Below, piece by piece: positions 8,061-16,925 of a DNA stretch of 64,000 nt. A model generated the notes under the pieces. That model was given only the letters and a program-made list of their open reading frames with translations. It made no database searches and had not been told where the DNA came from. The stretch lies in the NCBI RefSeq assembly GCF_900101855.1, contig NZ_FMVC01000004.1, positions 434,001 to 498,000 on the forward strand, in the 5' to 3' direction. Each line of letters opens with the position of its first letter. Position 1 is the first letter of the stretch. Both the position numbers and the translations under genes were made by a program. Source of the DNA: Flavobacterium anhuiense (GTDB lineage: Bacteria; Bacteroidota; Bacteroidia; Flavobacteriales; Flavobacteriaceae).

Positions 8061-8093
8061 TTAACATAAATTATCGAAAACGCTTTATGTTAA
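8061..8093. promoter_or_regulatory. Inverted repeat TTAACATAAA...TTTATGTTAA upstream of the efflux operon
   Basis: Two 10-bp arms at 8061-8070 and 8084-8093 are exact reverse complements with a 13-nt spacer. It lies about 80 bp upstream of the TetR start, in promoter-like AT-rich DNA. It could be a second regulator site; no protein can be assigned. Confidence 0.5.
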
Positions 8094-8111
8094 TATTGTG
8101 TTAAAATAAAA

Positions 8112-8127
8112 TTAAACAAGCGTTTAA
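8112..8127. promoter_or_regulatory. Putative TetR operator, copy 1
   Basis: TTAAACAAGCGTTTAA is a palindrome with 6-bp arms. An almost identical copy starts 17 bp downstream. Placement immediately upstream of a tetR gene is the classic autoregulation layout. Confidence 0.72.
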
Positions 8128-8128
8128 A

Positions 8129-8144
8129 TTAAACAAGTGTTTAA
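8129..8144. promoter_or_regulatory. Putative TetR operator, copy 2
   Basis: TTAAACAAGTGTTTAA repeats copy 1 with one base changed in the centre. It overlaps the -7 box at 8142-8149, so bound repressor would block RNA polymerase. Confidence 0.72.
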
Positions 8145-8149
8145 TTTTG
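8142..8149 (+). promoter_or_regulatory. -7 promoter box TAATTTTG of the efflux operon
   Basis: It matches the Bacteroidota consensus TAnnTTTG, 21 bp before the TetR start codon. No clear -33 TTTG was found at the expected distance. Confidence 0.55.
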
Positions 8150-8170
8150 CATCCGATTAGAAACAACACC

Positions 8171-8800
8171 ATGTCACACATCGAATTGAACGATAAAAAA
8201 ATTCAGATTCTTAATGTTGCAGAAAGGCTTTTTTCTGAGAAAGGATTTGAGGGTACATCGATACGGGATATCTCCAAAGAGGCCAAAATTAACATTGCCA
8301 TGGTCTCGTATTATTTTGGGTCAAAAGAAAGACTGCTGGAAGCTCTTATTTTCCACAAAACCGTTGATTTAAAATTACAGCTTGAAAACTTATTGCAAGA
8401 AGACATAGAACCTCTTGAAAAAGTCAATAAATTAATCGAAATTTACATCAACAGAATTTGCCTTAACAAAGGGATTTACAGGGTTTTACATTTTGAACTT
8501 TACAATAAAAAGAGAGAAAAAAGCCTTCAAGCTTTTACTGAACTTAAAAAAGGAAATTTAAAATCAGTTGAAAGCATTATTAAACAAGGTCAAGCCCAAG
8601 GAGTTTTTAGAAAAGATGTCAATATCCAGCTCATCACTCCAACCATTATTGGAACCTTTTTTCACTTTCACATGAATCGCTCTTTCTTCGAAGAAATATT
8701 TGATTTAAAAACAGAAGAAATGTTTAACAATTACATTAAAAACGATCTTACAAAGCACATTCAACAAACTATAAAAGCGCTACTTGTTTATGAAAATTAG
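8171..8800 (+). CDS. TetR/AcrR family repressor of the efflux operon
   Basis: The 209-residue protein has a TetR helix-turn-helix at about residues 10-57: ILNVAERLFSEKGFEGTS, then IRDISKEAKIN and the MVSYYFGSKE recognition end. The C-terminal ligand-binding half is variable, as expected. The ATG at 8171 is chosen because it begins just before the conserved helix and lies 21 bp after the -7 box; an in-frame TTG at 8147 falls inside that box. It is the first gene of the operon and overlaps the following tolC-like gene by 11 bp, so it is co-transcribed with the pump it presumably represses. The inducer is unknown. Confidence 0.9.
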   Translation: MSHIELNDKKIQILNVAERLFSEKGFEGTSIRDISKEAKINIAMVSYYFGSKERLLEALIFHKTVDLKLQLENLLQEDIEPLEKVNKLIEIYINRICLNKGIYRVLHFELYNKKREKSLQAFTELKKGNLKSVESIIKQGQAQGVFRKDVNIQLITPTIIGTFFHFHMNRSFFEEIFDLKTEEMFNNYIKNDLTKHIQQTIKALLVYEN

Positions 8801-10109
8801 TCAATTAATGCTCTTTGGAGTTTTCTTTATCGGAATATCTTCAGTAGATGCACAAGAAAAAACAAGTTTAACCTTAGGCGAAGCCGTGAAAATGGCTTGG
8901 GAAAAGAGTGACGAAGTTACGCTTGCCAATACCAAGGTAAACACTAAAAAATACGAATTACAGACGGTTAAGAATAACCAATATCCTGATTTAAAAATTT
9001 CTGGCCAATACCAGCGTCTTACAAAAGCTTCTATTGATTTGCCAAATCAGGGTCAAAGTGCTTCTTTAGCATCTCCAGACCGTGCCATGCTTGGAATGGC
9101 TAACTTAAGTTTGCCAATATTTGCTGGATTTAAAATCCAAAGTAGCATTGATGCTTATGATAGCATGTATGAAGCTGAAACTGCAAATGCTGCAAAGACA
9201 AAAGAAGATGTAGCACTAAAGGTAATCACTTACTATACAGCTTTATACAAAGCACAAAAAACTTTAGACGCTCTAAACGAAAATCAAAAAAGCGCCAAGC
9301 AGCGTGTTACTGATTTTATTGAATTAGAGAAAAACGGAATTATCCCGAGAAACGATTTATTGAAAGCGCAACTATTGGTTTCAAAAACACAATTATCTAT
9401 TGATGAAGCTAATAATAATATCAATAACATTAATTTCTATCTGACAACATTGCTTAAATTAGACCCAGCTGTTAAAATACAGGTAAATGAGGATGATTTT
9501 TTCAATTTAAAAACAACAGGCGCGCCTTCAACAGATGCATTGGCTCTTGAAAACAGAAAAGATCTTGAAGCTATCCGTTTACAGCAAAAAGCTTCTGAAG
9601 CAAATGTTAAGATTGCAAAAGCCGGATATTACCCAACGCTTTCATTACTTGGAGGTTATACTGCTTTGGATCTTAAAGACATCATTACTGTAAAATATGC
9701 AATGAATTTCGGTTTAGGTTTATCTTATGATTTATCTGGAATCTTAAAAAACAATGCACACGTAAAAGAAGCCGAAAGCAAAGCTCTTGAAGTAAAAAAC
9801 ACTGAAGCAATCATGACAGACCGTATTAAAGTTGAAGTTCAGAAATCTATTGAAGATTATGACTTAGCAATCAACCAAAGTGTGGTGTATGACGAAGCGC
9901 TTCAGCAAGCAGCAGAAAACTACAGATTGGTTAAAGATAAATTTGACAACGGTCTTGCTGACACCAATGATTTGGTTGAAGCCGATGTTGAACAATTAAG
10001 TGCCAAAATTAACACTGCTGTAGCAAAAGCAACCATTATTCAAAAATATTACGAATTACTTTCAGTATCAGGACAATTATCACAATCATTCAATCTTTCT
10101 AAAATATAA
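8790..10109 (+). CDS. TolC-family outer-membrane efflux channel
   Basis: The 439-residue product carries an N-terminal signal peptide ending near VDAQ, followed by LTLGEAVKMAWEKSDEV, a typical opening of outer membrane efflux proteins. Two repeated long helical halves with many Ala, Lys and Glu residues and the segment LGLSYDLSG before a second set of coiled helices fit the TolC trimeric channel. The start ATG at 8790 lies within the tetR 3' end, giving an 11-bp overlap and probable translational coupling. It should form the outer-membrane part of the complex with the following EmrA- and EmrB-like proteins. Confidence 0.92.
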   Translation: MKISQLMLFGVFFIGISSVDAQEKTSLTLGEAVKMAWEKSDEVTLANTKVNTKKYELQTVKNNQYPDLKISGQYQRLTKASIDLPNQGQSASLASPDRAMLGMANLSLPIFAGFKIQSSIDAYDSMYEAETANAAKTKEDVALKVITYYTALYKAQKTLDALNENQKSAKQRVTDFIELEKNGIIPRNDLLKAQLLVSKTQLSIDEANNNINNINFYLTTLLKLDPAVKIQVNEDDFFNLKTTGAPSTDALALENRKDLEAIRLQQKASEANVKIAKAGYYPTLSLLGGYTALDLKDIITVKYAMNFGLGLSYDLSGILKNNAHVKEAESKALEVKNTEAIMTDRIKVEVQKSIEDYDLAINQSVVYDEALQQAAENYRLVKDKFDNGLADTNDLVEADVEQLSAKINTAVAKATIIQKYYELLSVSGQLSQSFNLSKI

Positions 10110-10121
10110 TCGATAGCTCTC

Positions 10122-11201
10122 ATGGAAAAGAAAAAAACAAATAAAAAATTCATCATCATACTTGCAGTTCTGATTTTAGGAGGCGGAACTTACGGAATAT
10201 CTAAATACCTACACGGACAAGCTCACGAAGAAACAGATGATGCTCAGATTGAGAAAAGAATGAACCCGATTATCCCAAGAGTTTCAGGATATATCAGCAA
10301 AGTTTATGTGAAAGATAATGATTATGTAAAAAAAGGAGATACTTTATTTACAATCGACAAGAGAGATTATCAATTAAAGATTGACGAAGCTAATGCTGCA
10401 TTGTTAGCCGCTGAAGGACAATACGAAGCTGCAAAAGCAGATATCGGAAGTGCAAATGCAAGCATCTCAGTTTCTGATGCTCAAATGAGATCTGCAACAG
10501 GTTCTATTGAAAGTGCCAAAATTAGATTGAGACAGCTTACAAATGATTATAACCGTTACAATAACTTGTACAAAACACATACAATTACAAAACAGCAATA
10601 CGAGCAAGCGTTAACTGCAAAAGAAGAAGCTGAAAACCAAGTGCGTGTTTTAGAACAACAACAAAGAGCTAGTTCTTACCAAAAATCGGTTATTCAGTCA
10701 AAATCTAAAGTTTCTGACAAACAAACAGAAGTTGCAGCAGCAAACATCAAAAAAGCAAAAACAATGCTTGATGTGGCTCATTTAAACCTTTCTTATACTG
10801 TAGTAACAGCTGCAATTGATGGTCAAGTTTCTAAAGTTGATATTCAGCCAGGACAATTGGTTCAGCCAGGACAATCTTTATTCTACATTATTAACAATAA
10901 TGAGGCTTGGGTTGTAGCTAACTTCAAAGAAACACAATTGAACAAAATGGTTGTGGGGCAAAAAGTAAGCTTAAAAGTAGATGCTTATCCGAACTATGAG
11001 TTTAAAGGAACTGTATCTTCTTTCTCTCCTGCAACAGGATCTCGTTTTTCATTATTGCCTCCTGATAATGCAACAGGAAACTTCGTAAAAACAATTCAAA
11101 GATTACCAGTAAAAATTACCATAGACGAATCTAACGATCCTGAAAAAGTAAAACTTTTAAGACCAGGGATGAACGTTGACGTAGATGTACATTTGAAATA
11201 A
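10122..11201 (+). CDS. HlyD/EmrA-type periplasmic adaptor
   Basis: The 359-residue protein has one N-terminal membrane segment (about residues 9-27), then a TDDAQIEKRMNPIIPRVSGY segment that is the usual start of EmrA-like adaptors. The first lipoyl half-motif (VKKGDTLFTID) follows, then a long Ala/Gln-rich coiled-coil hairpin at roughly residues 85-215, and the second lipoyl half (VDIQPGQLVQPGQSLF). The barrel-like domain ends near LRPGMNVDV. It bridges the inner-membrane EmrB-like pump and the TolC-like channel. Gaps of 12 bp and 5 bp to its neighbours show a single transcript. Confidence 0.93.
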   Translation: MEKKKTNKKFIIILAVLILGGGTYGISKYLHGQAHEETDDAQIEKRMNPIIPRVSGYISKVYVKDNDYVKKGDTLFTIDKRDYQLKIDEANAALLAAEGQYEAAKADIGSANASISVSDAQMRSATGSIESAKIRLRQLTNDYNRYNNLYKTHTITKQQYEQALTAKEEAENQVRVLEQQQRASSYQKSVIQSKSKVSDKQTEVAAANIKKAKTMLDVAHLNLSYTVVTAAIDGQVSKVDIQPGQLVQPGQSLFYIINNNEAWVVANFKETQLNKMVVGQKVSLKVDAYPNYEFKGTVSSFSPATGSRFSLLPPDNATGNFVKTIQRLPVKITIDESNDPEKVKLLRPGMNVDVDVHLK

Positions 11202-11206
11202 AATAA

Positions 11207-12793
11207 ATGGCAACAGCAGTACAAGACGACGATTTAGTAGAATACGGTTTCAGACGTGTTATCATTACGATTACAGCAGTACTTTGTGCACTGTTGGAAA
11301 TCGTTGATACGACGATTGTAAACGTAGCGCTTACAGACATGCGCGGAAGTCTTGGTGCTACCTTGACCGATGTCGCATGGGTAATTACAGCATACGCAAT
11401 TGCGAATGTTATTGTAATTCCGATGACGAGCTGGCTATCGCAGCAATTTGGAAGACGTAATTATTTTGTGGCTTCCATTATAATATTTACAGTCTGCTCT
11501 TTTTTGTGTGGTAATGCCACCAATATTTGGGAACTAGTCGCTTTCCGTTTCGTACAAGGTATGGGCGGTGGAGCATTACTTGTAACAGCCCAAACGATTA
11601 TTACAGAAAGTTATCCCGTAGCAAAACGTGGAATGGCGCAGGCTATTTACGGAATGGGAGTAATTGTTGGTCCAACTCTTGGTCCGCCATTGGGAGGATA
11701 TTTAGTAGATAATTATTCTTGGCCTTATATTTTCTATATCAATATTCCGTTGGGAATTATTGCTACGATTTTAGCTTTAACTTTTGTTAGAAGTCCGAAA
11801 TATGGAGAAAAATTAAAATCCAATCAGGTTGACTGGTGGGGAATTATTTTACTGAGTGCCTTTATCGGCTCTTTACAGTTCGTACTAGAACACGGACAGC
11901 AAGATGACTGGTTTAATGATTCAACAATTGTAGCCTTAAGTGTTGTTACTGTTCTAGGATTGGTTCTTTTTATTTGGAGAGAGCTTACTTACGAGTATCC
12001 GATTGTAAATCTTAGTGTTCTAAAAGATGGGAATCTTAGAATTGGAACTGTAATGTGTTTCATTCTTGGTTTCGGATTATATGGTTCTACTTTAATTATC
12101 CCAATTTACACGCAATCAATTTTAGGATGGACCGCTACAGATGCGGGGTTGTTGTTGATTCCAGGATCTATCACCACAGCGCTTATGATGCCATTTGTAG
12201 GTAACATGATTCAGAAAGGTGTTCCGCAGGGATACATGGTTGGAGTTGGATTTTTAATTTTCTTCTTCTTCACTTTCATGATGTATAGCCGCATGACACC
12301 AGATACTGGAGTTGAGCATATGTACTGGCCTTTAATTTTGAGAGGAATTGGTTTAGGATTGCTTTTCGTTCCTATAACAACGCTTTCGCTTTCTACATTA
12401 AAAGGAAAACAAATTGGTGAAGGAGCTGCTTTTACTGGAATGATGCGTCAATTAGGTGGATCTTTTGGTATTGCGATTATTACTACTTTCATTACCCGTT
12501 TCAGCCAGTCGCATAGAGTAGATTTAATTAATAATCTAGACCCTGCCAAATTTGACGTGCAGCAGCGTATTGCAGGAATGCAGCACGCCTTTATGGCAAA
12601 AGGATATAGTGCGGATGTTGCTTTGAAAAAAGCATATCAGGCAATAGAACTTTCAGTTATGAAGCAAAGCACCGTAATGGCTTATATGGATATTTTCCTT
12701 TACCTAGGAATTATGTTTTTATGTTGCATACCGATTATTCTCTTTATCAAAAAAGGGAAGAACAAAATTAGTGCAGCCGACGCAATGCATTAA
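11207..12793 (+). CDS. EmrB/QacA-type MFS drug transporter (DHA2, 14 TM)
   Basis: The 528-residue membrane protein belongs to the DHA2 family of proton-driven multidrug exporters. Seen are the DTTIVNVAL motif in the first membrane helix, the loop motif SQQFGRRNYF between helices 2 and 3, and the GPTLGPPLGGYLVDNYSWP segment typical of drug antiporters (motif C). The number of hydrophobic stretches fits 14 helices. Substrates are probably hydrophobic toxic compounds, but nothing in sequence identifies them. It ends the TetR-TolC-EmrA-EmrB operon and is followed by a terminator. Confidence 0.94.
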   Translation: MATAVQDDDLVEYGFRRVIITITAVLCALLEIVDTTIVNVALTDMRGSLGATLTDVAWVITAYAIANVIVIPMTSWLSQQFGRRNYFVASIIIFTVCSFLCGNATNIWELVAFRFVQGMGGGALLVTAQTIITESYPVAKRGMAQAIYGMGVIVGPTLGPPLGGYLVDNYSWPYIFYINIPLGIIATILALTFVRSPKYGEKLKSNQVDWWGIILLSAFIGSLQFVLEHGQQDDWFNDSTIVALSVVTVLGLVLFIWRELTYEYPIVNLSVLKDGNLRIGTVMCFILGFGLYGSTLIIPIYTQSILGWTATDAGLLLIPGSITTALMMPFVGNMIQKGVPQGYMVGVGFLIFFFFTFMMYSRMTPDTGVEHMYWPLILRGIGLGLLFVPITTLSLSTLKGKQIGEGAAFTGMMRQLGGSFGIAIITTFITRFSQSHRVDLINNLDPAKFDVQQRIAGMQHAFMAKGYSADVALKKAYQAIELSVMKQSTVMAYMDIFLYLGIMFLCCIPIILFIKKGKNKISAADAMH

Positions 12794-12817
12794 TAATAAT
12801 AATTTTATAATACGCAG

Positions 12818-12851
12818 AAACGCCGAATTCATCATTTAGAATTCGGCGTTT
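12818..12851 (+). terminator. Terminator of the efflux operon
   Basis: AAACGCCGAATTC and its exact complement form a 13-bp stem with an 8-nt loop, followed by a T-rich run. Confidence 0.85.
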
Positions 12852-12863
12852 ATTTTTTTAGTT

Positions 12864-13018
12864 TAACTGCAAAGTGCGCAAAGAATTTTAATTCTGAGAA
12901 TCTTTAAAAACGCAAAGTTCGCAAAGCTTTGTGATAAAAACTTTGCGAACTTTGCGAAAACCTTGCGTCCTTGCGGTTAAAAAAACTCAGAATCTTAGTA
13001 TCTCAGAATCTTAGCAAC
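12864..13018. repeat. CGCAAAG (9-bp period) arrays interleaved with CTCAG/CTTAG arrays
   Basis: Units such as CTTTGCGAA repeat at 9-bp steps and pair with CGCAAAGTT units upstream. AATTCTGAGAATCTT near 12889 is complementary to the CTCAGAATCTTAG arrays at 12986-13018, so the CGCAAAG inverted pair lies between them. The gap to yaaA has no coding look. Confidence 0.7.
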
Positions 13019-13027
13019 TTTAAAAAA

Positions 13028-13786
13028 TCATCTTGTAAAAACCAAGTGATTTCCTTTAGAAAGATTCGCATCAAACTGATATCCTTCGTAATTAAAACCT
13101 TTTAAGTCCTCTATAGTTTCTGCATTAGTGTCAATAATATAACGCACCATCATACCTCTCGCCTTTTTGGCAAAGAAACTGATCATTTTTAATTTTCCGT
13201 CTTTGTAATCTTTAAAGTCTGGAGTAATCACAGGCACTTTTAAAGCTTTTACATCAACAGCAGAAAAATATTCGTTACTAGCTAAATTCACAAACAATTC
13301 ATCTTTTTTCAATTCTTTGTTTAAGGCTTTAGTTACTGTTGGTTTCCAGAATTCGTGTAGATTTTTAAATTCACCAACTGGCATTTTAGTTCCCATTTCT
13401 AAACGATATGCTTGCATTAAATCTAATGGTTTTAAAAGTCCGTAAAGGCCAGATAAAATTCTAAGTTTATCCTGAAGAACATCTAATTTTTCTAACGGAA
13501 TGGTATAAGCATCCAAACCTGTGTACACATCGCCATCGAAGGTATAAACTGCCGGACGGGCATTTTCAGGTGTGAAAGGTGTTTTCCAATCCTGATTGCG
13601 TTTCCAGTTTAAATCGGCTAGTTTGTCTGAAATTGACATTAGCTCTGATAATTCAGATGGCTTTTTTTGTTTTACTACTTTATGAACCACTCTTGCTTCT
13701 TTTAAAAATGAAGGTTCTGTATATTGAGATGTTGGCAATTCTTTTTCGAAATTCAATGATTTCGCAGGAGATATAACAATTTTCAT
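13028..13786 (-). CDS. yaaA: YaaA family peroxide stress protein (DUF328/UPF0246)
   Basis: The family lowers intracellular iron and protects against hydrogen peroxide in E. coli, where YaaA has a DNA-binding, helix-hairpin-helix-containing fold. The 252-residue length and motifs match closely: ISPAKSLNFE at the N-terminus, FDGDVYTGLDA, LSGLYGLLKPLDLMQAYRLEMG, NLASNEYFSAVD and KKARGMMVRYI. It is a single gene, transcribed away from the following CCA enzyme gene. A TATTTTTG box lies 20 bp upstream of the start. Confidence 0.95.
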   Translation of the reverse strand: MKIVISPAKSLNFEKELPTSQYTEPSFLKEARVVHKVVKQKKPSELSELMSISDKLADLNWKRNQDWKTPFTPENARPAVYTFDGDVYTGLDAYTIPLEKLDVLQDKLRILSGLYGLLKPLDLMQAYRLEMGTKMPVGEFKNLHEFWKPTVTKALNKELKKDELFVNLASNEYFSAVDVKALKVPVITPDFKDYKDGKLKMISFFAKKARGMMVRYIIDTNAETIEDLKGFNYEGYQFDANLSKGNHLVFTR

Positions 13787-13806
13787 GTGTGCTTTTTTCT
13801 ATGTTT

Positions 13807-13814
13807 CAAAAATA
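13807..13814 (-). promoter_or_regulatory. yaaA: -7 box TATTTTTG for yaaA
   Basis: It matches TAnnTTTG on the minus strand, 20 bp before the ATG. No -33 element is obvious. Confidence 0.45.
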
Positions 13815-13876
13815 CAAATTGCATTTCTAAAAATAGATTATCATAATTGATTTGTTTTATTGTGGTATATTTTTTC

Positions 13877-14031
13877 GCCACGAATTACACGAATTTCCAC
13901 GAATTATTTTTTGCCACAGATTACAGATTAAAAGGATTAAAAAAATCTGTGTGAATCTTTTTAATCTATGGCAGAAAAAAATTACGACCTGCATGAAAGA
14001 AAAATTAGTGGAAATTCGTGAAATTCGTGGC
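13877..14031. repeat. Nested palindromes: CACGAATT element enclosing a CACAGATT element
   Basis: The outer arms 13877-13900 and 14008-14031 are 24 bp long and differ from perfect complementarity at one base. Inside, GCCACAGATTACAGATTAAAAGG at 13913-13935 pairs imperfectly with AATCTTTTTAATCTATGGC at 13954-13972. The outer arms belong to the same CACGAATT family as 3882-3928 and 40376-40424. Confidence 0.82.
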
Positions 14032-14123
14032 AACCCTTTCTCAATTCATAAAAATCGACGCTACAAAATGTGAAATTGTTCAAAAAAGTGAGCTCTAGAT
14101 TATAATAGGCATTTTCTATGTTG

Positions 14124-14131
14124 TAAATTTG
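14124..14131 (+). promoter_or_regulatory. -7 box TAAATTTG for the CCA enzyme gene
   Basis: It matches TAnnTTTG, 29 bp before the ATG at 14161. The -33 element is not clear. Confidence 0.5.
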
Positions 14132-14160
14132 CATGCATTTTATTTCGATCGAAATTTGAA

Positions 14161-15621
14161 ATGTATTTTTATTCAAAAATGGAATTCGTGGCGATACAAA
14201 CAAACTATAAAACTGCTTTACAAAACAAAATCTTCGATATCATTTCGAAAGCTTCTCAGGAATTAAATGTTGACTCTTATGTGATAGGAGGATTTGTTCG
14301 TGATTTGCTTTTAAAACGAGGTTCTAAAAAAGACATTGATGTAGTTGCTGTTGGAAGCGGCATCGAATTGGCTCTTAAAGTTTCCGATTTACTTCCGAAC
14401 AAACCAAAAGTTCAGGTTTTTAAAACTTACGGAACTGCTATGCTTCGTTTTGAAGATACAGATATTGAATTTGTTGGCGCCCGAAAAGAATCGTACACTC
14501 GCGATAGCCGAAATCCGATTGTGGAAAACGGAACTTTGCAAGACGATCAAAATCGTCGTGATTTTACAATCAACGCATTGGCTTTATCATTGAATTCAAC
14601 CAATTTCGGAGATCTTTTAGATCCATTCAATGGATTAACAGATTTAGAAAATAAAACAATCAAAACACCATTGGATCCAGATATTACCTATTCTGATGAT
14701 CCTTTGCGCATGCTGCGTGCGATTCGTTTTGCTACTCAATTGAATTTTGAAATTGAAGAAAATTCATTGAACGCCATCACAAAAAATGCCGAACGCATTA
14801 AAATTATTTCTGGCGAAAGAATTGTAGATGAATTGAACAAAATTCTTCTAACAGATAAACCTTCGACAGGATTTTTACTTTTATACAAAACTGGACTTTT
14901 AGATTTAATCTTACCTGAATTAACCGCTTTAAATCAGGTAGAAGAAATTGAAGGTCATACACATAAAAACAATTTTTACCATACGCTTGAAGTTGTAGAT
15001 AACATTTGTCCAAACACAGATGATGTTTGGTTGCGTTGGGCGGCTTTATTGCACGATATTGGAAAAGCGCCGACAAAACGTTTCAGTAAAAAACAAGGTT
15101 GGACTTTTCACGGACATGAATTCTTGGGCGGAAAAATGGCAAAAAAAATCTTCGAACGTTTACACATGCCTTTGAACCACAAAATGAAATTTGTTCAAAA
15201 AATGGTTATTATGAGTTCGCGTCCGATTGTTTTGGCTCAGGATATTGTGACTGACAGTGCGGTTCGTCGTTTGGTTTTTGATGCTGGTGAAGATGTAGAG
15301 AATTTAATGACGTTGTGCGAAGCGGATATCACAACCAAAAATCCTTCAAAATTCAAGAAATATCATAAAAATTTCGAAATCGTTCGCAAGAAGATCGTTG
15401 AAGTAGAAGAACGAGATCATGTACGTAATTTTCAGCCGCCAATTACTGGAGAAGAAATTATGGAAATATTCGATCTAAAACCTTCAAGAGAAATCGGAAT
15501 TTTGAAAGAAGCGGTAAAAGAAGCAATTCTTGAAGGCGATATTCCAAATGAATATCAGGCGGCTTATGATTTTGTGATTAAAAGAGCTGCCAAACTAGGC
15601 TTAAAAAAAGTTGAGAAATAA
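14161..15621 (+). CDS. CCA-adding tRNA nucleotidyltransferase with HD domain
   Basis: This class II nucleotidyltransferase adds or repairs the tRNA 3' CCA end; related poly(A) polymerases share the fold. The head domain shows [13 protein letters not shown] and DIDVV (metal-binding acidic pair), then [11 protein letters not shown] and [13 protein letters not shown], all standard for the family. A C-terminal HD domain is present with [13 protein letters not shown] and the downstream HGHE histidine. At 486 residues it has the length of HD-containing bacterial enzymes. The ATG at 14161 fits the promoter position; an ATG at 14179 is an alternative. The encoded tRNAs in this window lack CCA, so the enzyme is needed. 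Confidence 0.93.
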   Translation: MYFYSKMEFVAIQTNYKTALQNKIFDIISKASQELNVDSYVIGGFVRDLLLKRGSKKDIDVVAVGSGIELALKVSDLLPNKPKVQVFKTYGTAMLRFEDTDIEFVGARKESYTRDSRNPIVENGTLQDDQNRRDFTINALALSLNSTNFGDLLDPFNGLTDLENKTIKTPLDPDITYSDDPLRMLRAIRFATQLNFEIEENSLNAITKNAERIKIISGERIVDELNKILLTDKPSTGFLLLYKTGLLDLILPELTALNQVEEIEGHTHKNNFYHTLEVVDNICPNTDDVWLRWAALLHDIGKAPTKRFSKKQGWTFHGHEFLGGKMAKKIFERLHMPLNHKMKFVQKMVIMSSRPIVLAQDIVTDSAVRRLVFDAGEDVENLMTLCEADITTKNPSKFKKYHKNFEIVRKKIVEVEERDHVRNFQPPITGEEIMEIFDLKPSREIGILKEAVKEAILEGDIPNEYQAAYDFVIKRAAKLGLKKVEK

Positions 15622-15636
15622 GTATTATTTAATAAA

Positions 15637-16662
15637 ATGAAAAAAGAGAATAAATCAGTAATCATTTGGTTACTATCGGGCTGTGTTTTATTGTTTTTAA
15701 TGGTCGTTGTGGGCGGTATCACGCGTTTGACCAATTCAGGTTTATCTATGACCGACTGGCATTTGGTAACCGACACCTTTCCGCCTTTAACAGAAGCCAA
15801 ATGGCAGGCTGCTTTTGATGAATATAAAAAGTTCCCTGAATATCAAAAAATCAATATTCACAACGATTTTCAATTAGCCGATTATAAGTTCATTTATTTC
15901 TGGGAATGGTTTCACCGTTTCATCGGACGTATTATTGGTTTGGTTTTCTTTGTGCCGTTTGTTTACTTTTTAGCAAAAAAGAAATTAGATACACCAACCA
16001 TTAAAAAATGCATCGTTCTTTTAGCAATGGGAGCTTTCCAAGGATTCTTAGGATGGTTTATGGTAAGAAGCGGATTAATTGACAATCCAGATGTAAGCCA
16101 CTTCAGGCTTTCATTACACTTAACTTTTGCTTTCATTACTTTCGCATACACACTTTGGGTTGCGCTAGATTTAATTTATCCTGAAAGAAATATCAATAAG
16201 ATTTTACCTTTAAGAAATATTGCTCGTTATGCTTTAGTCGCTTTATTAATCCAAATTATTTACGGCGGATTTGTGGCAGGTTTAAACGCAGGATTAATTC
16301 ACAATCACTGGCCTTTAATGAGCGACGGAGAATTTATTCACGAATCGGTTTTTATTGAACAGTCTTCTTTAATAAAAAATTTAATTGAAGGAAAAAGCGG
16401 GGTTCAGTTTGTACACAGAACTTTTGCTTATGTTGTAGTTGCGATTATTCTTTTCCTTTTCTTTAAAAGCAAAAAATATACGCTTACGCATACTCAAGCA
16501 AACGGAATCAAAACTTTAGTGGTTTTTGTTTTCATTCAGTTCTTGCTTGGCGTTTTTACTTTATTATATAGTGTTCCTTTGGCTTTAGGATTAATTCACC
16601 AAATTATGGCGTTTTTCCTTTTAAGTGCTATGACATATACATTACACCGTTTGAGCAAATAA
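15637..16662 (+). CDS. ctaA: Heme A synthase (COX15/CtaA)
   Basis: This inner-membrane enzyme oxidises the C8 methyl of heme O to give heme A for cytochrome oxidase. The 341-residue product has about eight hydrophobic segments. The first carries VVVGGITRLTNSGLSMTDWH, with the GxxTRLTxSGLSMT signature; the EWFHRFIGR, HLTFA, VHRTFAYV and LIHQIMAFF segments supply the heme-ligand histidines. It follows the CCA enzyme gene by 15 bp, so the two are probably co-transcribed although functionally unrelated. Confidence 0.95.
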   Translation: MKKENKSVIIWLLSGCVLLFLMVVVGGITRLTNSGLSMTDWHLVTDTFPPLTEAKWQAAFDEYKKFPEYQKINIHNDFQLADYKFIYFWEWFHRFIGRIIGLVFFVPFVYFLAKKKLDTPTIKKCIVLLAMGAFQGFLGWFMVRSGLIDNPDVSHFRLSLHLTFAFITFAYTLWVALDLIYPERNINKILPLRNIARYALVALLIQIIYGGFVAGLNAGLIHNHWPLMSDGEFIHESVFIEQSSLIKNLIEGKSGVQFVHRTFAYVVVAIILFLFFKSKKYTLTHTQANGIKTLVVFVFIQFLLGVFTLLYSVPLALGLIHQIMAFFLLSAMTYTLHRLSK

Positions 16663-16682
16663 AACGGAACATATTAAAACAT

Positions 16683-16716
16683 AAAAAAGGCTGTCTCAAA
16701 AGGACAGCTTTTTTTA
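16683..16716 (+). terminator. ctaA: Terminator after ctaA
   Basis: The stem GCTGTC/GACAGC is flanked by A-rich and T-rich runs (seven T residues after the stem). Confidence 0.75.
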
Positions 16717-16768
16717 TAAGCTTCAGAGAAGCGAAATATTTATAGAAAAAGATAAATCTTTACAATAT

Positions 16769-16833
16769 AAAAAGCTCCGGAGGAGCGACATATTCTTTTA
16801 GTCTTAATATATGCCGCTCCTCCGGAGCTTTTT
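16769..16833. repeat. Large palindrome of the GCTCCGGAGGAGC family
   Basis: Arms 16769-16786 and 16816-16833 are exact 18-bp complements, and complementarity resumes beyond a one-base slip (ACATAT with ATATGC). It is followed at about 16864 by a GCACCCCGCTGGGG hairpin. Such GC-rich hairpins in AT-rich DNA resemble REP-type intergenic elements. Confidence 0.8.
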
Positions 16834-16925
16834 ATTTTGTTTTATTATAATTCTATAAATCTTGCACCCCGCTGGGGTTTTACTGAATTAAAATCTGCTT
16901 ATTTTCTACTTTTAAAAATATAATT

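Noticed and set aside
8061..8093. Terminator
   Set aside because: The inverted repeat has AT-only arms, a 13-nt loop and no T run, and lies after an already strong terminator, so it fits a regulator site better.
13852..14203. Small genes in the yaaA-CCA enzyme gap on both strands
   Set aside because: They coincide with the nested palindrome and contain only repeat-encoded residues.
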